From positions 1 to 64,000 of the forward strand of contig CAUYUJ010009513.1 in NCBI GenBank assembly GCA_963575745.1: a stretch of 64,000 bases of DNA, given 5' to 3'. Positions 48,091 through 59,499 of this stretch are shown piece by piece (position 1 is the stretch's first letter; each line of letters starts with the position of its first letter). The translations under genes were made by a program, and so were the position numbers. Source of the stretch: Prorocentrum cordatum. Its lineage: Eukaryota; Sar; Dinophyceae; Prorocentrales; Prorocentraceae. The notes beneath the pieces were generated by a model that had not been told where the DNA came from, made no database searches, and saw only the letters and a program-made list of their open reading frames with translations.

Positions 48091-49240
48091 GGGTTCGCAT
48101 GCCTCCCCACCACCCATTTCGGCACACCCCTCACACGCTTCGTGGCCCCATAGGGAGCTCTACCGAAGGCCCCAATGGCTGCGTTCGCATGCCTCCCCAC
48201 CACCCATTTCGGCACACCCCTCGCACGTTTCGTGGCCCCATAGGGAGCTCCACCGAAGGCCCCAGTGGCTGCGTTCGCATGCCTCCCCAACACCCATTTC
48301 GGCACACCCCTCACACGCTTTCGTGGCCCCATAGGGAGCTCCACCGAAGGCCCCAGTGGCTGCGTTGCATGCCTCCCCACACCCATTTCGGCACACCCCT
48401 CACACGTTTCGTGGCCCATAGGGAGCTCGGCACCGTCGTGGCCCCATAGGGAGCTCCACCGAAGGCCCCAGTGGCTGCGTTCGCATGCCTCCCCACCACC
48501 CATTTCGGCACACCCCTCACACGTTTCGTGGCCCCATAGGGAGCTCCACCGAAGGCCCCAGTGGCTGCGTTCGCATGCCTCCCCACCACCCATTTCGGCA
48601 CACCCCTCACACGCTTCGTGGCCCCATAGGGAGCTCCACCGAAGGCCCCAGTGGCTGCGTTCGCATGCCTCCCCACCACCCATTTCGGCACACCCCTCAC
48701 ACGTTTCGTGGCCCCATAGGGAGCTCCACCGAAGGCCCCAGTGGCTGCGTTCGCATGCCTCCCCACCACCCATTTCGGCACACCCCTCACACGTTCGTGG
48801 CCCCATAGAAGGCCCCAGTGGCGCATGCCTCCCACCACCATTTCGGCACACCCCTCACACGTTCGTGGCCCCCGGCCCCAGTGGCATCCGCATGGGCACA
48901 CCCCTCACACGTTTCGTGGCCCCATAGGGAGCTCCACCGAAGGCCCCAGTGGCTGCGTTCGCATGCCTCCCCACCACCCATTTCGGCACACCCCTCACAC
49001 GCTTCGTGGCCCCATAGGGAGCTCCACCGAAGGCCCCAGGCACACCCCTGTTTCGCCCCATAGCATGTGGCATGCCCCCACCACCCATTTCGGCACACCC
49101 CTCACACGCTTCGTGGCCCCATAGGGAGCTCCACCGAAGGCCCCAGTGGCAGGGTCTGCATGCCTCCCCACCACCCGTTTCGGCACACCCTTCACACGTT
49201 TCGTGGCCCCATAGGGAGCTCCACCGAAGGCCCCAGTGGC
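48091..49240 (+). repeat. 90-bp satellite array
   Basis: About 12-13 units. Complete units are 90 bp (for example starts at 48181 and 48271) with GCGTTCGCATGCCTCCCCAC, CCATTTCGGCACACCCCTCA, TTCGTGGCCCCATAGGGAGC and TCCACCGAAGGCCCCAGTGG. Units near 48419, 48800, 48880 and 49040 are internally deleted. Because 90 is a multiple of three, long open frames exist on both strands (30-residue periodic). The deletions shift frame, so no protein is supported. Confidence 0.97.
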
Positions 49241-49369
49241 GCGGTGCCTATGAGAAGAGGGGCCTAGTTTGCGTGCCCCCTCCTTCGTCTCATACCCGTG
49301 CGGTACTCGCAGCTGCATCTGGTTGGGTCTTTCGCCAGGCTAATTTGTTTTCGGCGCACTCGTTTTTGG

Positions 49370-50780
49370 AAGCTACAGGTTGTCGAAGGGCACGGGCGCG
49401 TTCAGGTCGCCCCCGTTTTCGCGGGGGGCTCGCGCGACTGCGCGCGCAAGCGGGCGCTCGGGCGATTTAGACGCGCGCGCGCGCGAGGCCCGGTTTGTAG
49501 CAAGTTATGAACCTGTTGAACACTTGATGGTTCCCCATACAGACTCGCAAGAGCGCGGGCGCATACTTGTTGCTGACAGCTTTTGTTGCGAAAACGCGTG
49601 CGCCTAGATGTTGTCGTGGCTCTCGCTTTCGAATTCCTTGCGAAACCTTGGGTTCTCGAAAGATTTCAGCACGCGCGCGCGACGACGCGCGCGCTCGCGC
49701 TTCGTCCAAATTTATGTCGCAAGGAGCGCTTGAAAACTCGTGGTTTTGAAAAGCGAGCGCGCGCATAATTTCTGTTGCAGAAGATGAGGGGGGAACCGAT
49801 GCTGGCCTGCCTGGGATGGTACGAATGCGCATTCAGGATGGACGATGGGGCAGAGTCGCATTAAAATTGCAATGCGAAAATTTGGCCCGTGAGCCCCGTG
49901 GGAAGGAGGAGTTGATCTTAATATTCGTTCAGATAGCAGAATTCATATGTGAAGCTCGCAGTTGTCAACTCCATTGCTTGCGCAATCATCCCACCCGCCC
50001 GCCCGCGATTCGTTCTGCAGAAAACATGCGGCGGCAATTGCGATGAGTGCTTGGCGTTGGCTGGCGCATCTCTGCGGCTGCGCTAGCCCGCGAATGCTCG
50101 CGCGCACAGCAGCCAGCTAGTTTGGCGCGATCAGCGCGGCCGCGGTGGCGCTGGCACCTGGGCGCTTCCCAGCGGGCACTTCAGTGCGAGTCGGCCACTT
50201 GGGCGGGCGCGGTATCATGGCAGCGTTGACAACGATGGACGCGATGATGATACGGCAACGGCGCCGCTAGTGACGGCGCCGATGCTGATCGCGCCGACGA
50301 CGACGACGGCGCCCTCGCGCCGGCGATGAAGTTTTGGGCCGAGCTCGTCATGCGCACGCGGCCGATGCGCGAGCGTGACCCGCACGGTGCGATTTGACGC
50401 GGATCGAGCCCCCCAGCACGCGCGCAAGGGCGTTCGGATTATGTCGACATGCGGCGCGAAGGGCCCGTTTGACATAATCTCATCAAACTTGCGAAAACGA
50501 TGGTTTTCTTGCGAATTCGCAAGAGCGCGAGCGCAGCTTATTTCGAAAACTTACGTTGCAACACCATGTGTTGCGACATGTTCGAAACCTACAGTTTTTA
50601 ATGGATTCGGCACGCGCGCGCGACGACGCGCGCGCGTGCACTGCGTCCGTTTTTTTGTGCGCGGGATTCTTGCGACAGCACGCGTGCAAGGGCGCTCGAA
50701 CGATTTCGACGCGCGCGAGGGAGGCCGATTATGCAACACGTGCAGGACATGTTAAACATTTTTTATCCGTAAGGGCTTCG
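49370..50780 (+). repeat. Mosaic repeat family M, copy 4 with flanking palindrome modules
   Basis: Starts with a partial 3' module (49380-49600), a palindrome at 49671-49700, then the upstream module (49785-49880), the core (49975-50480) and a second palindrome at 50611-50640 ending near 50760. The most complete unit, suggesting that the family repeats as ...palindrome-upstream-core-palindrome.... Confidence 0.82.
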
Positions 50781-51034
50781 CCCCCTGCCGCCGGCCCCTC
50801 TCTCGGAGAATGGGCCATGAAAGAGCTAAGTCATGAGGCTTTGGCGCTGCCGTGCAGCAGTATCGGAACTTCATGCGAGGCCGATTCGCAATCGGCAAAA
50901 CCAACTGATCACAAGAGGGGTTACCACACAGGGCGATTGGTAAGACGTGTATGGTTTACGAGCTTGGTTACCACACCTTGGGATTAAAGGGCCGAGGGGG
51001 TACTCGCAGTTTGGGTTACCACGCCTTGCGATGG
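50781..51034. other. Spacer before the 73-bp satellite
   Basis: No gene. GGTTACCACACCTTG-GGAT and GGTTACCACGCCTTG-CGAT form a loose direct repeat near 50968 and 51014. A similar GTTGCCACACCTTGCGAT lies at 21893. Confidence 0.5.
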
Positions 51035-51744
51035 ATGTGCGTGAGGGGTGGCACCGAATTTCAGAAATGTGGCAAATCCTCTGTGTTTTTGGACCCTGAC
51101 CCCGCGGATCTGCGTGAGGGGTCACCGAATTTCAGAAATGAAATCCCCCTGACCCCGCGGATCTGCGTGAGGGGTGGCACCGAATTTCAGAAATGTGGCA
51201 AATCCCCTGTGTTTTTGGACCCTGACCCCGCGGATCTGCGTGAGGGGGCACCGAATTTCAGAAATGTGGTAAATCCCTTGTGTTTTTTGACCCTGACCCC
51301 GCGGATCTGCGTGAGGGGTGGCACCGTGGCAAATCCCTGTGTTTTTTGACCCTGACCTCGCGGATCTGCGTGAGGGGTGGCACCGAATTTCAGAAATGTC
51401 GCAAATCCCATGTGTTTTTGGACCCTGACCCCGCGGATCTGCGTGAGGGGTGGCACCGAATTTCAGAAATGTGGCAAATCCCCTGTGTTTTTGGACCCTG
51501 ACCCCGCGGATCTGCGTGAGGGGTGGCACCGAATTTCAGAAATGTGGCAAATCCCATGTGTTTTTGGACCCTGACCCCGCGGATCTGCGTGAGGGGTGGC
51601 ACCGAATTTCAGAAATGTGGCAAATCCCCTGTGTTTTTGGACCCTGACCCCGCGGATCTGCGTGAGGGGTGACACCGAATTTCAGAAATGTGGCAAATCC
51701 CTTGTGTTTTTGGACCCTGACCCCGCGGATCTGCGTGAGGGGTG
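51035..51744 (+). repeat. 73-bp satellite array
   Basis: About 10 units with period 73: TTTTTGGACCCTGACCCCGC, GGATCTGCGTGAGGGGTGGC, ACCGAATTTCAGAAATGTGG and CAAATCCC. The units near 51121 and 51320 are truncated. Units are nearly identical, implying recent amplification. 73 is not a multiple of three. Confidence 0.97.
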
Positions 51745-51959
51745 TCGATTTCGAGCCCCCCCAGCAATTCAGACAACGCGCCCAGGGGGTGCTAAAAATG
51801 CAGTTTGGGCCTCCCCCCCTCGCGCAGTCAATCAACTAGTTACAGTAACCAGCAAGAAGCAGAACTGTAACACTGGAAACTACAAGCTACAACTGGTACA
51901 GGAAACTGCGAATCACGGTCATACAGCCTGGTGGCCCCACAAGGGGGCCGGCGGATATA

Positions 51960-53185
51960 AAAAAGTTTGCCTCTGAAGCCGCAAGAGCGCGAGCGTTTTT
52001 GTTGGTGGAGAAAACGCTGTGTTGTTATATGTTTTCGGGGCATTCGATTCGGGAATCCTCAAGGAACCCGATGTGTTTGAAGGATTTCGGCATACGCGCG
52101 CGACGACGCGCGCGCGCGCTCTTCGTCACATGTTTGCTGCACTGGGTTTTCAACACTTCATCATTTGTTATGCACGACTGCGCGCGCATAGTATTTTTCT
52201 TGCAGCGGGCGTTATCGTGCTGGCTGGGATGGCGTGCGTTTATACTTCTGGCGGGCGATGGGCCAGAACCACTTGTAAACTTCAATGCGAAAAAGCGATG
52301 TGTTAAGTGCGGCGGAGGGGGGGGCGGGGTAGATCCGAATGCTCTGTTAGAAACGAGGATTCACCTTGCAAACCTTGAAGGTGCCAGCTCCAATGCTCGC
52401 GCAATCACCCCACCCGCCCACCCGCAGTGTAGTTTGCAAAATTGATGCGTCGGCGATTGCGATGACTGCTTGGCGCTGGCTGGCAGCCGCCAGCTAGTCT
52501 GTCGCGACCGACGCGGCCGCGGTGGCGCTGACCGCTGGATGGTTCCCAGCACGTCTCGCAGGCCGCGTTGACGCGCGGGCATTCCAGTACGAGTCGGCGG
52601 CTCGGGCGGGCGCGGTATCACGGCGACGTCGACAACGGCAGACGCGGCGATGATTGCAGCGATGCTGGCAACGACGATAACGATGACGACGTCAAGGCTA
52701 ACGACGACGCCGATGCTGATCACGCCGATGACGATGATGGTGTCCGCGCGTCTGCGATGAAAGTTTTGGAGGGATCTCGACGCGCGCGCACGGCCGACGG
52801 GCGCGAGTGGTCCGCGCGGCGTTATTTGGAAGAGATCGCATCCCCCCTATCGCCCCAGCGCGCGCATAAGCGCGGTCGAATGATTTTGGCATGCGCGCGC
52901 GAGAGGCCCGCTGGGTCGCCCATGGTGAACAGGTTGCGAAAGATTCGGTTTTCAAAGGAATTCGCAAGAGCGCGCGCGCAGGTTCATGTTCCGAGACATC
53001 AGTTCGAGAAACCACTGGTGTTTCGAATGGTTTCGGGAACCTCGATTTTGACATCCGTGCGAAAATTGAGGTTGTTGGCGGATTTGGGCATAAGCGCGCG
53101 ACGCCGCACGCGCGTGGATTTGTCGCGCATGCGGCAGGGCATGTTTGACAATTTCTGATTGTTTATAAACGACGGCGCGCGCATG
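51960..53185 (+). repeat. Mosaic repeat family M, copy 5
   Basis: Palindrome at 52094-52120, upstream module at 52205-52310 (GGCTGGGATGGCGTGCG, CAATGCGAAAAAGCG), core at 52370-52920 and a diverged second palindrome at 53092-53115. Confidence 0.82.
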
Positions 53186-53189
53186 ATGT

Positions 53190-53585
53190 TACATGGCAGG
53201 GATGAGGCGGAGGGGGGAGGCCATGCCGGCCCATCTGGGATGGCACGACGTCGTATTTACACTTAGCGACGCGGCATAATCGCATGCACACTGTTTGATC
53301 CCAGAGGGGGGCGATAAAATTGGGGGCTGTGGTGGTGGTGGTGGTGGATCCTACGTTACTTTTGGCAAAGAGAATATGCGTTGTGCGCTGTATGTTGTGC
53401 AATTTGTGCGTTGTGCAATCCAGGTGGGGTGATCTGCGCGATTCAAAATACAGTGCTCATGCTATGCGGTGCAGTCTACGTGGTGCAATTAATCTTGACC
53501 GTCTTGAAGCTGTCCACTCCACTGCTCGCGCAAACATCCCACCCACCCACCCGCAACTTGGTTTGCAAAATCTCTTAAGACCGTG
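53190..53585 (+). repeat. Mosaic repeat family M, copy 6 (left part)
   Basis: Upstream module plus the start of the core. Stops at TTGGTTTGCAAAATC exactly where other copies continue with CATGCGGCGG, and the CGA block begins 14 bases later. Confidence 0.8.
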
Positions 53586-53599
53586 ACGGTGGGTACCAC

Positions 53600-54091
53600 A
53601 TGGCACTTGGCAACAACAGCGACGCCGACGACGACAGCGACAACGACGATGACGACGCCGCCGACAACGACTACGACGACACCGACGACGTCTCCAACGA
53701 CTTCGACGACGCCGACAACGACGACGACGACGACACCGACGACGACGACGACACCGACGCCGACGACGACGACGATGACAACGACGACGACGATGACGAC
53801 GCCGACGACGACGATAACGACGACACCGACGACGACGACGACGTCGACGACGACGACGACCGACGTCGACGACGACGAAGACGACAACGACGCCGACGCC
53901 GACGACGACGACGAAGACGACGACGACGTCGCCAACGAAGACAACGAGGAAGGAGGGAGGACGACGACGGCGACAACGACGACAACGACGAGGGAGGAGG
54001 GAGGACGGCGACGACGCGAACGACGAAGAAGGAGGAAGGACGGCGACGCCGACGACGGCAACGACGAGGGAGGAGGGAAGACGACGACGAC

Positions 54092-54129
<38 letters not shown>

Positions 54130-54360
54130 CGACGAAATAGGAGGGACGACGACGAGACGCCGACGACGGACGACGACGACGACTAGGGAGGAGGAGGAAG
54201 GACGACCACGGCGACAACGACGACGGAAACGACCACGACGCCAAAGAGGACGACGACGACGAACACGAGGAAAGACAGAGGACGACGTAGGCAACGACGA
54301 CGACGACAACGACGCGGGAGGAGGGAGGACGGCGACGACGACGACGACGACGACGCAAGA
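53600..54360 (+). repeat. (GAC/CGA)n trinucleotide block
   Basis: About 760 bp of GAC/CGA with ACC, GCC and GGA interruptions. Frames read poly-Asp, poly-Thr or poly-Arg, and poly-Val or poly-Ser on the reverse strand. It replaces the core of M copy 6. Confidence 0.96.
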
Positions 54361-54890
54361 TCGCGCGCGCACGCTTTTGTTGAAAAACCGTGTTGCGAAA
54401 CCTCCTGTTTTTGTAGGTTTTTTGGACACACGATTTTGAAATCCTTCCGAAAACGATGGGTTTTGAAGGTTTCCGGCGTACGCGCGCGACGACGCGCGCG
54501 TCTGCACTTCGTTTCATTTTTTGCCGGGGATTCTCGCGACGGCACACGCGCAAGGGCGTTCGACAGATTTCGACATGAGCGCGCGCGAAGCCCGTTTGGT
54601 AGCATGTCGTGAAAATCTTGGTAAACCTATGGTTTTCCTAAGATTTCGCAAGAGCTTTCGCGGAAGTTGTTTTAGCAACTCTGTGTTGCGAAACCCTGTG
54701 TTTTTGTATGTTGTTTGGAAACTCGATTGCGAAATCCTTCTGGCACCGAGGGTTTTTGAAGGATTTCGGCATGCGCGCGCGACGACGCGCGCGTGTGCAC
54801 TTCGCCCTTGATTTTGGAAGGGATTCGCGAAAAAGTGTTATGTTAGAACAAACAATGTCACCGCATAGTGTTTTTTACAAGGAAACGTCA
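54361..54890 (+). repeat. Mosaic repeat family M, two palindrome modules
   Basis: Two successive 3'-type modules, each with a Z-prone palindrome (54478-54502 and 54771-54800) preceded by TTGAAGG-TTTCGGC-type sequence and followed by GTGCACTTCG-type sequence. Confidence 0.82.
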
Positions 54891-55790
54891 GGGGGGGAAC
54901 CCGGCCTAGCTGGGATGATATGATTTCATATTTCGGATGGACGAGTGTGCATATATATATATATATATAACTATAGCATCCCAGGGGGAAGCATTCAGTC
55001 CGGGGGGGGGGGTAGAGTCTATTCTCTTTTTAGAAAGGAGAATCCACTCTGCTGAACTTCAAGTCGTCATCTCCGCTGCTCGCGCAGACACCCCACCCGC
55101 CCACCCGCAACTTGTTTGGCAAAACTCACGATGCGGGGGGCGGCGGCGCCGCCGATGACGACATCGCTGATGACATCCACATTGCCGATGTTCGCCACCG
55201 TGAGTCGATACTCGGACGTGCGCGATGACAAGATGACGTCGGCAACGTTTGCGACAATGACGAGGATGGCACCGGCGACGACGATGATCAAGAGGGTGAC
55301 GGCACGAACGATAACGGCGCCAATGATGGCAAACACGCTGACGATGCTGATGTCCATCTGTCGACGAGGCAGGTGATCGCGGTGATGCCGACAAGGTTGA
55401 AAAGGAAATCCGCGCGCGGAAGTTCCGCAAATCCGTCAGACTGACCATGCGCGCGCGAGGGTGCGCGCATGTGGCCCGCGTGGTGTTTTTGCAAGGGATT
55501 CGCGCCCTCGGCGCATGACAGGAGTATCGCAGGTGCACCGAGCGGTGACGCGAAACGGCTAGGTGTGGCAGACTTCATAAGAATCCTATGGTTTCTGTTT
55601 GATTTTCGCACGAGCGCGCGGACGAGACATTTGCAACACTTGCGTTGCAAAGCCATTTGCTTTTTTTGGTTCGTATGCTAAAACGCGTGCAAATACATTG
55701 TGTTTGGTACGATTTGACATGGACGCGCGCGTGATGACTTTGCTGTCTTTTCTGACGGGATGATTGACATTTGCCTTCTTAAGATTAAAA
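54891..55790 (+). repeat. Mosaic repeat family M, copy 7
   Basis: Upstream module with a TA run (54953-54970), CTGCTCGCGCAGACACCCCA, the ATGACGACATCGCTGATGAC region and a GCGCGCGAGGGTGCGCGC palindrome variant near 55451. Confidence 0.75.
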
Positions 55791-56290
55791 AGTGTGCCCG
55801 CATCGTTTTTTTGCACAGGATGGCGGCGGGGGGCGATGCCGGCCTGGCTGGGATTGTATGAATTCACATTTCGGATGGACGATGGAGCAGAATCGTAAAC
55901 AAATTGCAACACGAAAAGGAGACCCGATAACTCCGGGGGGAAGGTCTATTCTTCTCGTAGAAAAGAGAATTCACCTTGCCGAACCTGAAGTTTTCAATTC
56001 AATTGTTCGAGCAATTCCATTGCAGTTTGGTTTGAGAAATCCTTGCGGTTGCGATTACAATGACGGCTTGGCGCCGGCTGGCGCATCGCTGCTGCCGCTG
56101 CTGCACGCGCAGGCTCGCGCGCAGAGCAGCAAGGTAATTATTCTGGCGCTGCGGCCGCGGTGGCGGTGACCGCTGTACTGCTGGGGAGTTCCCAGCGCGT
56201 CTCGCAAGCCGCGTTGACGCGCGGGCATTTCAGTGCGAGTCGGCGGCCCGGGCGGGCGCGGTATGCGACGTCGACAAGACGTTTCGAGAA
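55791..56290 (+). repeat. Mosaic repeat family M, copy 8 (truncated)
   Basis: Upstream module (GCCGGCCTGGCTGGGATTG, GGAGCAGAATCGTAAACAAA), GCCGAACCTGAAGTTTTCAA, core to GCGAGTCGGCGGCCCGGGCG and then unrelated sequence. Confidence 0.78.
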
Positions 56291-56479
56291 AACAAAAGGG
56301 CCCGACGCACACCAACCGCTGCAACCGCGGTAGCGGATGCAACGGGGGACCCGAGCCATGGGGCCCCGCGGCCAGTGACCTGGTGCCGAGGCCCCCAGAC
56401 CAGGAACCACTAGCGGGCTAGGTATCGTCCCCCAGACGGCCCAGGACGCCCAAAAGGCGGCCCAGGTCAGAGTTCCGAA

Positions 56480-56770
56480 TCATCATGGTCAGGGGTGGTC
56501 AGCGGCAGCTCCTGCTTCGTGCTGCGGGTGCCCAGACCAGAGTTCCCCCGGACCGGAACTGTCCCAGGAAATTCTGGTATCCAAAATCATCGGGCCTGGG
56601 GGTGGTCAAGGGTAGCTCCTGAGTCTTGCTTCGGGGGCACGGAGCACGATTTCCTTCACGTCGACGTCGCCGATACATCGCCGACGTCGCCGACGCATCG
56701 CCGATGCATCACCGATACATCGGCGATGCATCGCGATCCTCCGACCCCATCTATTCGGACCTCATACAGG
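56480..56770 (+). repeat. D1 left part (tandem) and D2, copy 2
   Basis: Two AGCTCCTG(C/A)-CTTCG blocks resembling D1 173-230, followed by the D2 GCCGATGCATCACCGATACA cluster and TCTATTCGGACCTC, as at 7980-8065. Confidence 0.6.
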
Positions 56771-57277
56771 AGGCCTCTACAGGAGGACCCGGAAGCAGCC
56801 CCAGCAATGCTCAGAGACAGGCCTGGAGGCTCCTGAGACGCTCCAACAGCGGTCCAAGAGAGAGTCTCCGCGAAGCCCTTGAGATGGCAAAAATTGTGAT
56901 TTTGATATTGTGCTTCGATACTTTAAACAATGCCACTGTTTCTATTTCAAGAGCGCCACAGACCGCCCAAGAGGCTCACACCCAAATCGGCTCCAAGTAG
57001 TACCCCGTGAAGGCTTCCAGCTAGCCCCAAGATTGCCCAAGCGGAGTTCACAGCTGCCCAAAAGGGCCCTGGGGCGACCCAAGAGAGTGCCAAGAGAGTT
57101 CCAGAAGATAAGAAGGCTCAAGAGGGCGCTGCTTTTCCACAACATTTTGCCACATAAGTTCCTTCCAAGAAAGGGGGCGGCGGTGTCGTGCCCCAGGCGT
57201 CCTCGATGGTCCCGTGTCTGTTCCTTACCCTCCTTCTCTCCTTTGCCTCCTCATTCTTCGCTCCTCATCCGTCCTCC
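56771..57277. other. CCAAGA-type minisatellite traces, no gene
   Basis: Degenerate CCAAGAG/CCAAGAT units at 56830-57130, otherwise unique sequence. No coding motif. Confidence 0.5.
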
Positions 57278-57378
57278 TCCTCCTCCTTCTCCGCCTCCTC
57301 CTCCTCCTCCTCCTCCTCGTCCTCCTCCTCCTCCTCCTCGTCCTCCTCCTCCTCCTCCTCCTCCTCCTCCTCCTCCTT
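57278..57378 (-). repeat. (CCT)n microsatellite
   Basis: CCT run with TCG interruptions. Confidence 0.95.
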
Positions 57379-57733
57379 TTCAAGAGGTCACAAGAGTGCC
57401 GTCGATCATGACAACCAGTTCATGCCCCGAGGCATTGCGTAATGGTTTGTTTGACGAGTTCTGGAATCTCCCATTGATCGGCAGAAGTAGCTTCACGGCG
57501 TGTGTCTACACATGTCCCAAGATTTGCCATAAGCCGCTATCCAGACCCTTCGGTGTTGGAGTAGTACGGCATGGTTCTTCTTCCGCGCTAAGCCTTAACA
57601 TCCAAGCTAGCTGGAACTTGAGCACGCGCAAGGCGCGGGATGGCTTCAGCATACACGCGTTTGCGAATTTGTGCGCGCGTACGAACGTGCCAATACAATT
57701 CCCAATATTGTTGCATCAAGCCATGTGCATCCA

Positions 57734-57738
<5 letters not shown>

Positions 57739-57796
<58 letters not shown>
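57739..57796. repeat. (CA)n microsatellite
   Basis: Pure CA run of about 29 units after CATCCACGCG. Confidence 0.97.
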
Positions 57797-57798
<2 letters not shown>

Positions 57799-57964
57799 AC
57801 ACGCAAAAGCTCGCCCTCGAAGGAGGGAAGCACTACGACTCCGAAGCATAGGCTGCGCCCCCCTCGAGGAGGCAAGCGGGAGATGCAGAACAGGCCAACC
57901 AGGCGTGCAGGAAAAAACACATGAAGGTCGGAGCATCAGTGTTGCTGCATCTAGAGCCTCTGGG

Positions 57965-58300
57965 CTGATTCGTTTGGTCACGCTGCTCCTGTTCGTACCC
58001 GAGGAGGCCGCAGGCACGGCCGCCCCGGCCTCGGGAGTCGGCGCCACCATCCAGAACATCGAGCTGAAGCCGGATGGTTCCGTCGACATATGGGGCGAGG
58101 TGGTGGCCGAGGAGGTCAACTGCTGGCGCCTCGCCAGTGGTCGCATTGCAAAGAAGCAGACGGAGGGGGTCAAGTGGATGTGGGCGCCCGTGGAGGAGGC
58201 GCCAGCGGAGGAGCTCCCAGAGGGAGGGAGGGAGGGAGGGAAGGAGGGAGGGACGGAGGGAGGACTGGGGGGGAAGGGAGGGGGGAAGCCTAGGGGGTAG
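57965..58300 (+). CDS. Exon-like segment, C-terminal part of an unknown protein
   Basis: Frame 2 reads ATIQNIELKPDGSVDIWGEV, then VAEEVNCWRLASGRIAKKQT and EGVKWMWAPVEEAPAEE. The composition is balanced, with Trp, Ile, Asn and Asp residues, and codons are mostly GC-ending as in the retrotransposon genes, unlike the surrounding homopolymer frames. The likely coding part is about 57990-58212. Beyond that the frame runs through a (GGGA)n tract and stops at 58298-58300. No start codon is convincing, so this may be a 3' exon or a fragment. I do not recognise the domain. Confidence 0.35.
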   Translation: MIRLVTLLLFVPEEAAGTAAPASGVGATIQNIELKPDGSVDIWGEVVAEEVNCWRLASGRIAKKQTEGVKWMWAPVEEAPAEELPEGGREGGKEGGTEGGLGGKGGGKPRG

Positions 58301-58395
58301 TATAGCGAGGGACAGGGAGGAGCGAGGGGGAGCGGAGGGGGCGAAAGGAAAGAGGAGGCGAGGGGAAGGAGAAGAGGGAGAGAGGGGAGAGAGAT
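58212..58395 (+). repeat. GGGA-rich low-complexity tract
   Basis: (GGGA)n at 58212-58262, followed by G/A-rich degenerate sequence. Confidence 0.85.
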
Positions 58396-58539
58396 GGAGC
58401 TCCCCCCCTCCTCCGTCATCCCAGTCATCCTGCCCCATCCCTGGCGGAGCCAGGGTAGCTTTTGGGTTACCAGGGATGGCTGGTATCTGCCCCCCCCAAC
58501 CCACCCTTCGGAGCATTTGGGGAGGCACCTTGGTCAGCG

Positions 58540-58835
58540 GTCTCAATTTATATACATGTATATATATACACACATACATATTACACAAGACTGCATTGGC
58601 GCTTCTCGCCATGCACCTTGGTCCTTGAAGCTTGGTAAGCTTGGTGTGCAGGCGGATTGGCAGGAAGACCAAGCCGACGATTTAGCGATAATTTCTTGTT
58701 GCTGTTTCCTGCATCGCCGTTATAATGATGTTTTTCGTCATCATTTCTCCATGCTTCTTTTCCTCTTTGTTTCTTTTTCCTCATTCTCGCCATACCCTGT
58801 GTTTTTTCCCCATCCTCCTGAGCTCTTTTTGCGGA
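58540..58835. other. TA microsatellite and spacer, no gene
   Basis: ATATACATGTATATATATAC at 58548-58570, then AAGCTTGGTAAGCTTGG near 58628. A T/C-rich stretch at 58725-58830. Nothing else recognised. Confidence 0.45.
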
Positions 58836-58839
58836 GGCT

Positions 58840-59465
58840 CCTCCATGGAGTGGGGGCCTCACAAAAGTTCTCAGGCTTTATTGAGGCCTTCTGGAGGCCT
58901 CCTGGGCGTCTTTGAGGGCATCTGGAGGCTTCCTCGGGCCACCCTACCTCCAACCTCGGTCTCCCTGAACGACCAGGTCACGATTTGGAATGCGTCGGAG
59001 GGGCCATCTTGGGCCGTCATGGGGCTCTCTTTGGCCATCTTGGAACCCTGTTGTGCCGTCTTGGGGCTCTCTTGGACTGCCTGAAAGCCCTTTCGGATGG
59101 CTGTGGGCGATTTTCGAGCCTCCCAGGCGGCTTCGGACGCCCAGAAGACTGCCGTCTTGAAGCGTCGGGAAGCCGAAAAGAGGAGAACCCCAAAATTCAC
59201 CAAAAACCAACAGAAAATCAATGAATGTTGCCTCTTGGGGCCTTCTTGGGAGTGCTCTTGGAGGCCTCTTGGGACGTTTTGGAACGATCTTTGGGGGTAT
59301 GACGGCTTCTTTGGGGTCGTCGTGGACAGTCTTGGTGCTCTCTGGGGTCGTTTCAGGAGCGCGCAGGAACGCCTGGAGCCCTCTGGGGCCGTTTTCGGGT
59401 TCTCGTGGGGTTCTCCTTGGTCGCCTGGAGGGTCCGAGAGGCCCAGGGTGGGCCAAATTCGTTAG
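58840..59465 (-). repeat. CTTGGGGCC-type minisatellite tract
   Basis: Degenerate TCTTGGGGC/CTCTTGGA units in the opposite orientation to 43210-43985. No gene. Confidence 0.75.
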
Positions 59466-59499
59466 GGGGTGTTGGCGTTTTTTCGGGGATCCCGAGCCT

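Noticed and set aside
47448-48851. 467-codon minus-strand frame with 30-residue repeats (CEGCAEMGGGEACERSHWG)
   Set aside because: Arises from the 90-bp satellite. Frame-shifting deletions in several units and continuation into unrelated repeats argue against a protein.
48091-49240. CRISPR-like array (regular repeats)
   Set aside because: The whole 90-bp unit is repeated with no variable spacers, and the genome is eukaryotic.
51035-51744. CRISPR-like array (regular repeats)
   Set aside because: The whole 73-bp unit is repeated without spacers, so it is a satellite.
53489-54553. Plus-strand poly-Asp/poly-Thr and minus-strand poly-Val/poly-Ser frames
   Set aside because: Translations of the CGA/GAC trinucleotide block.
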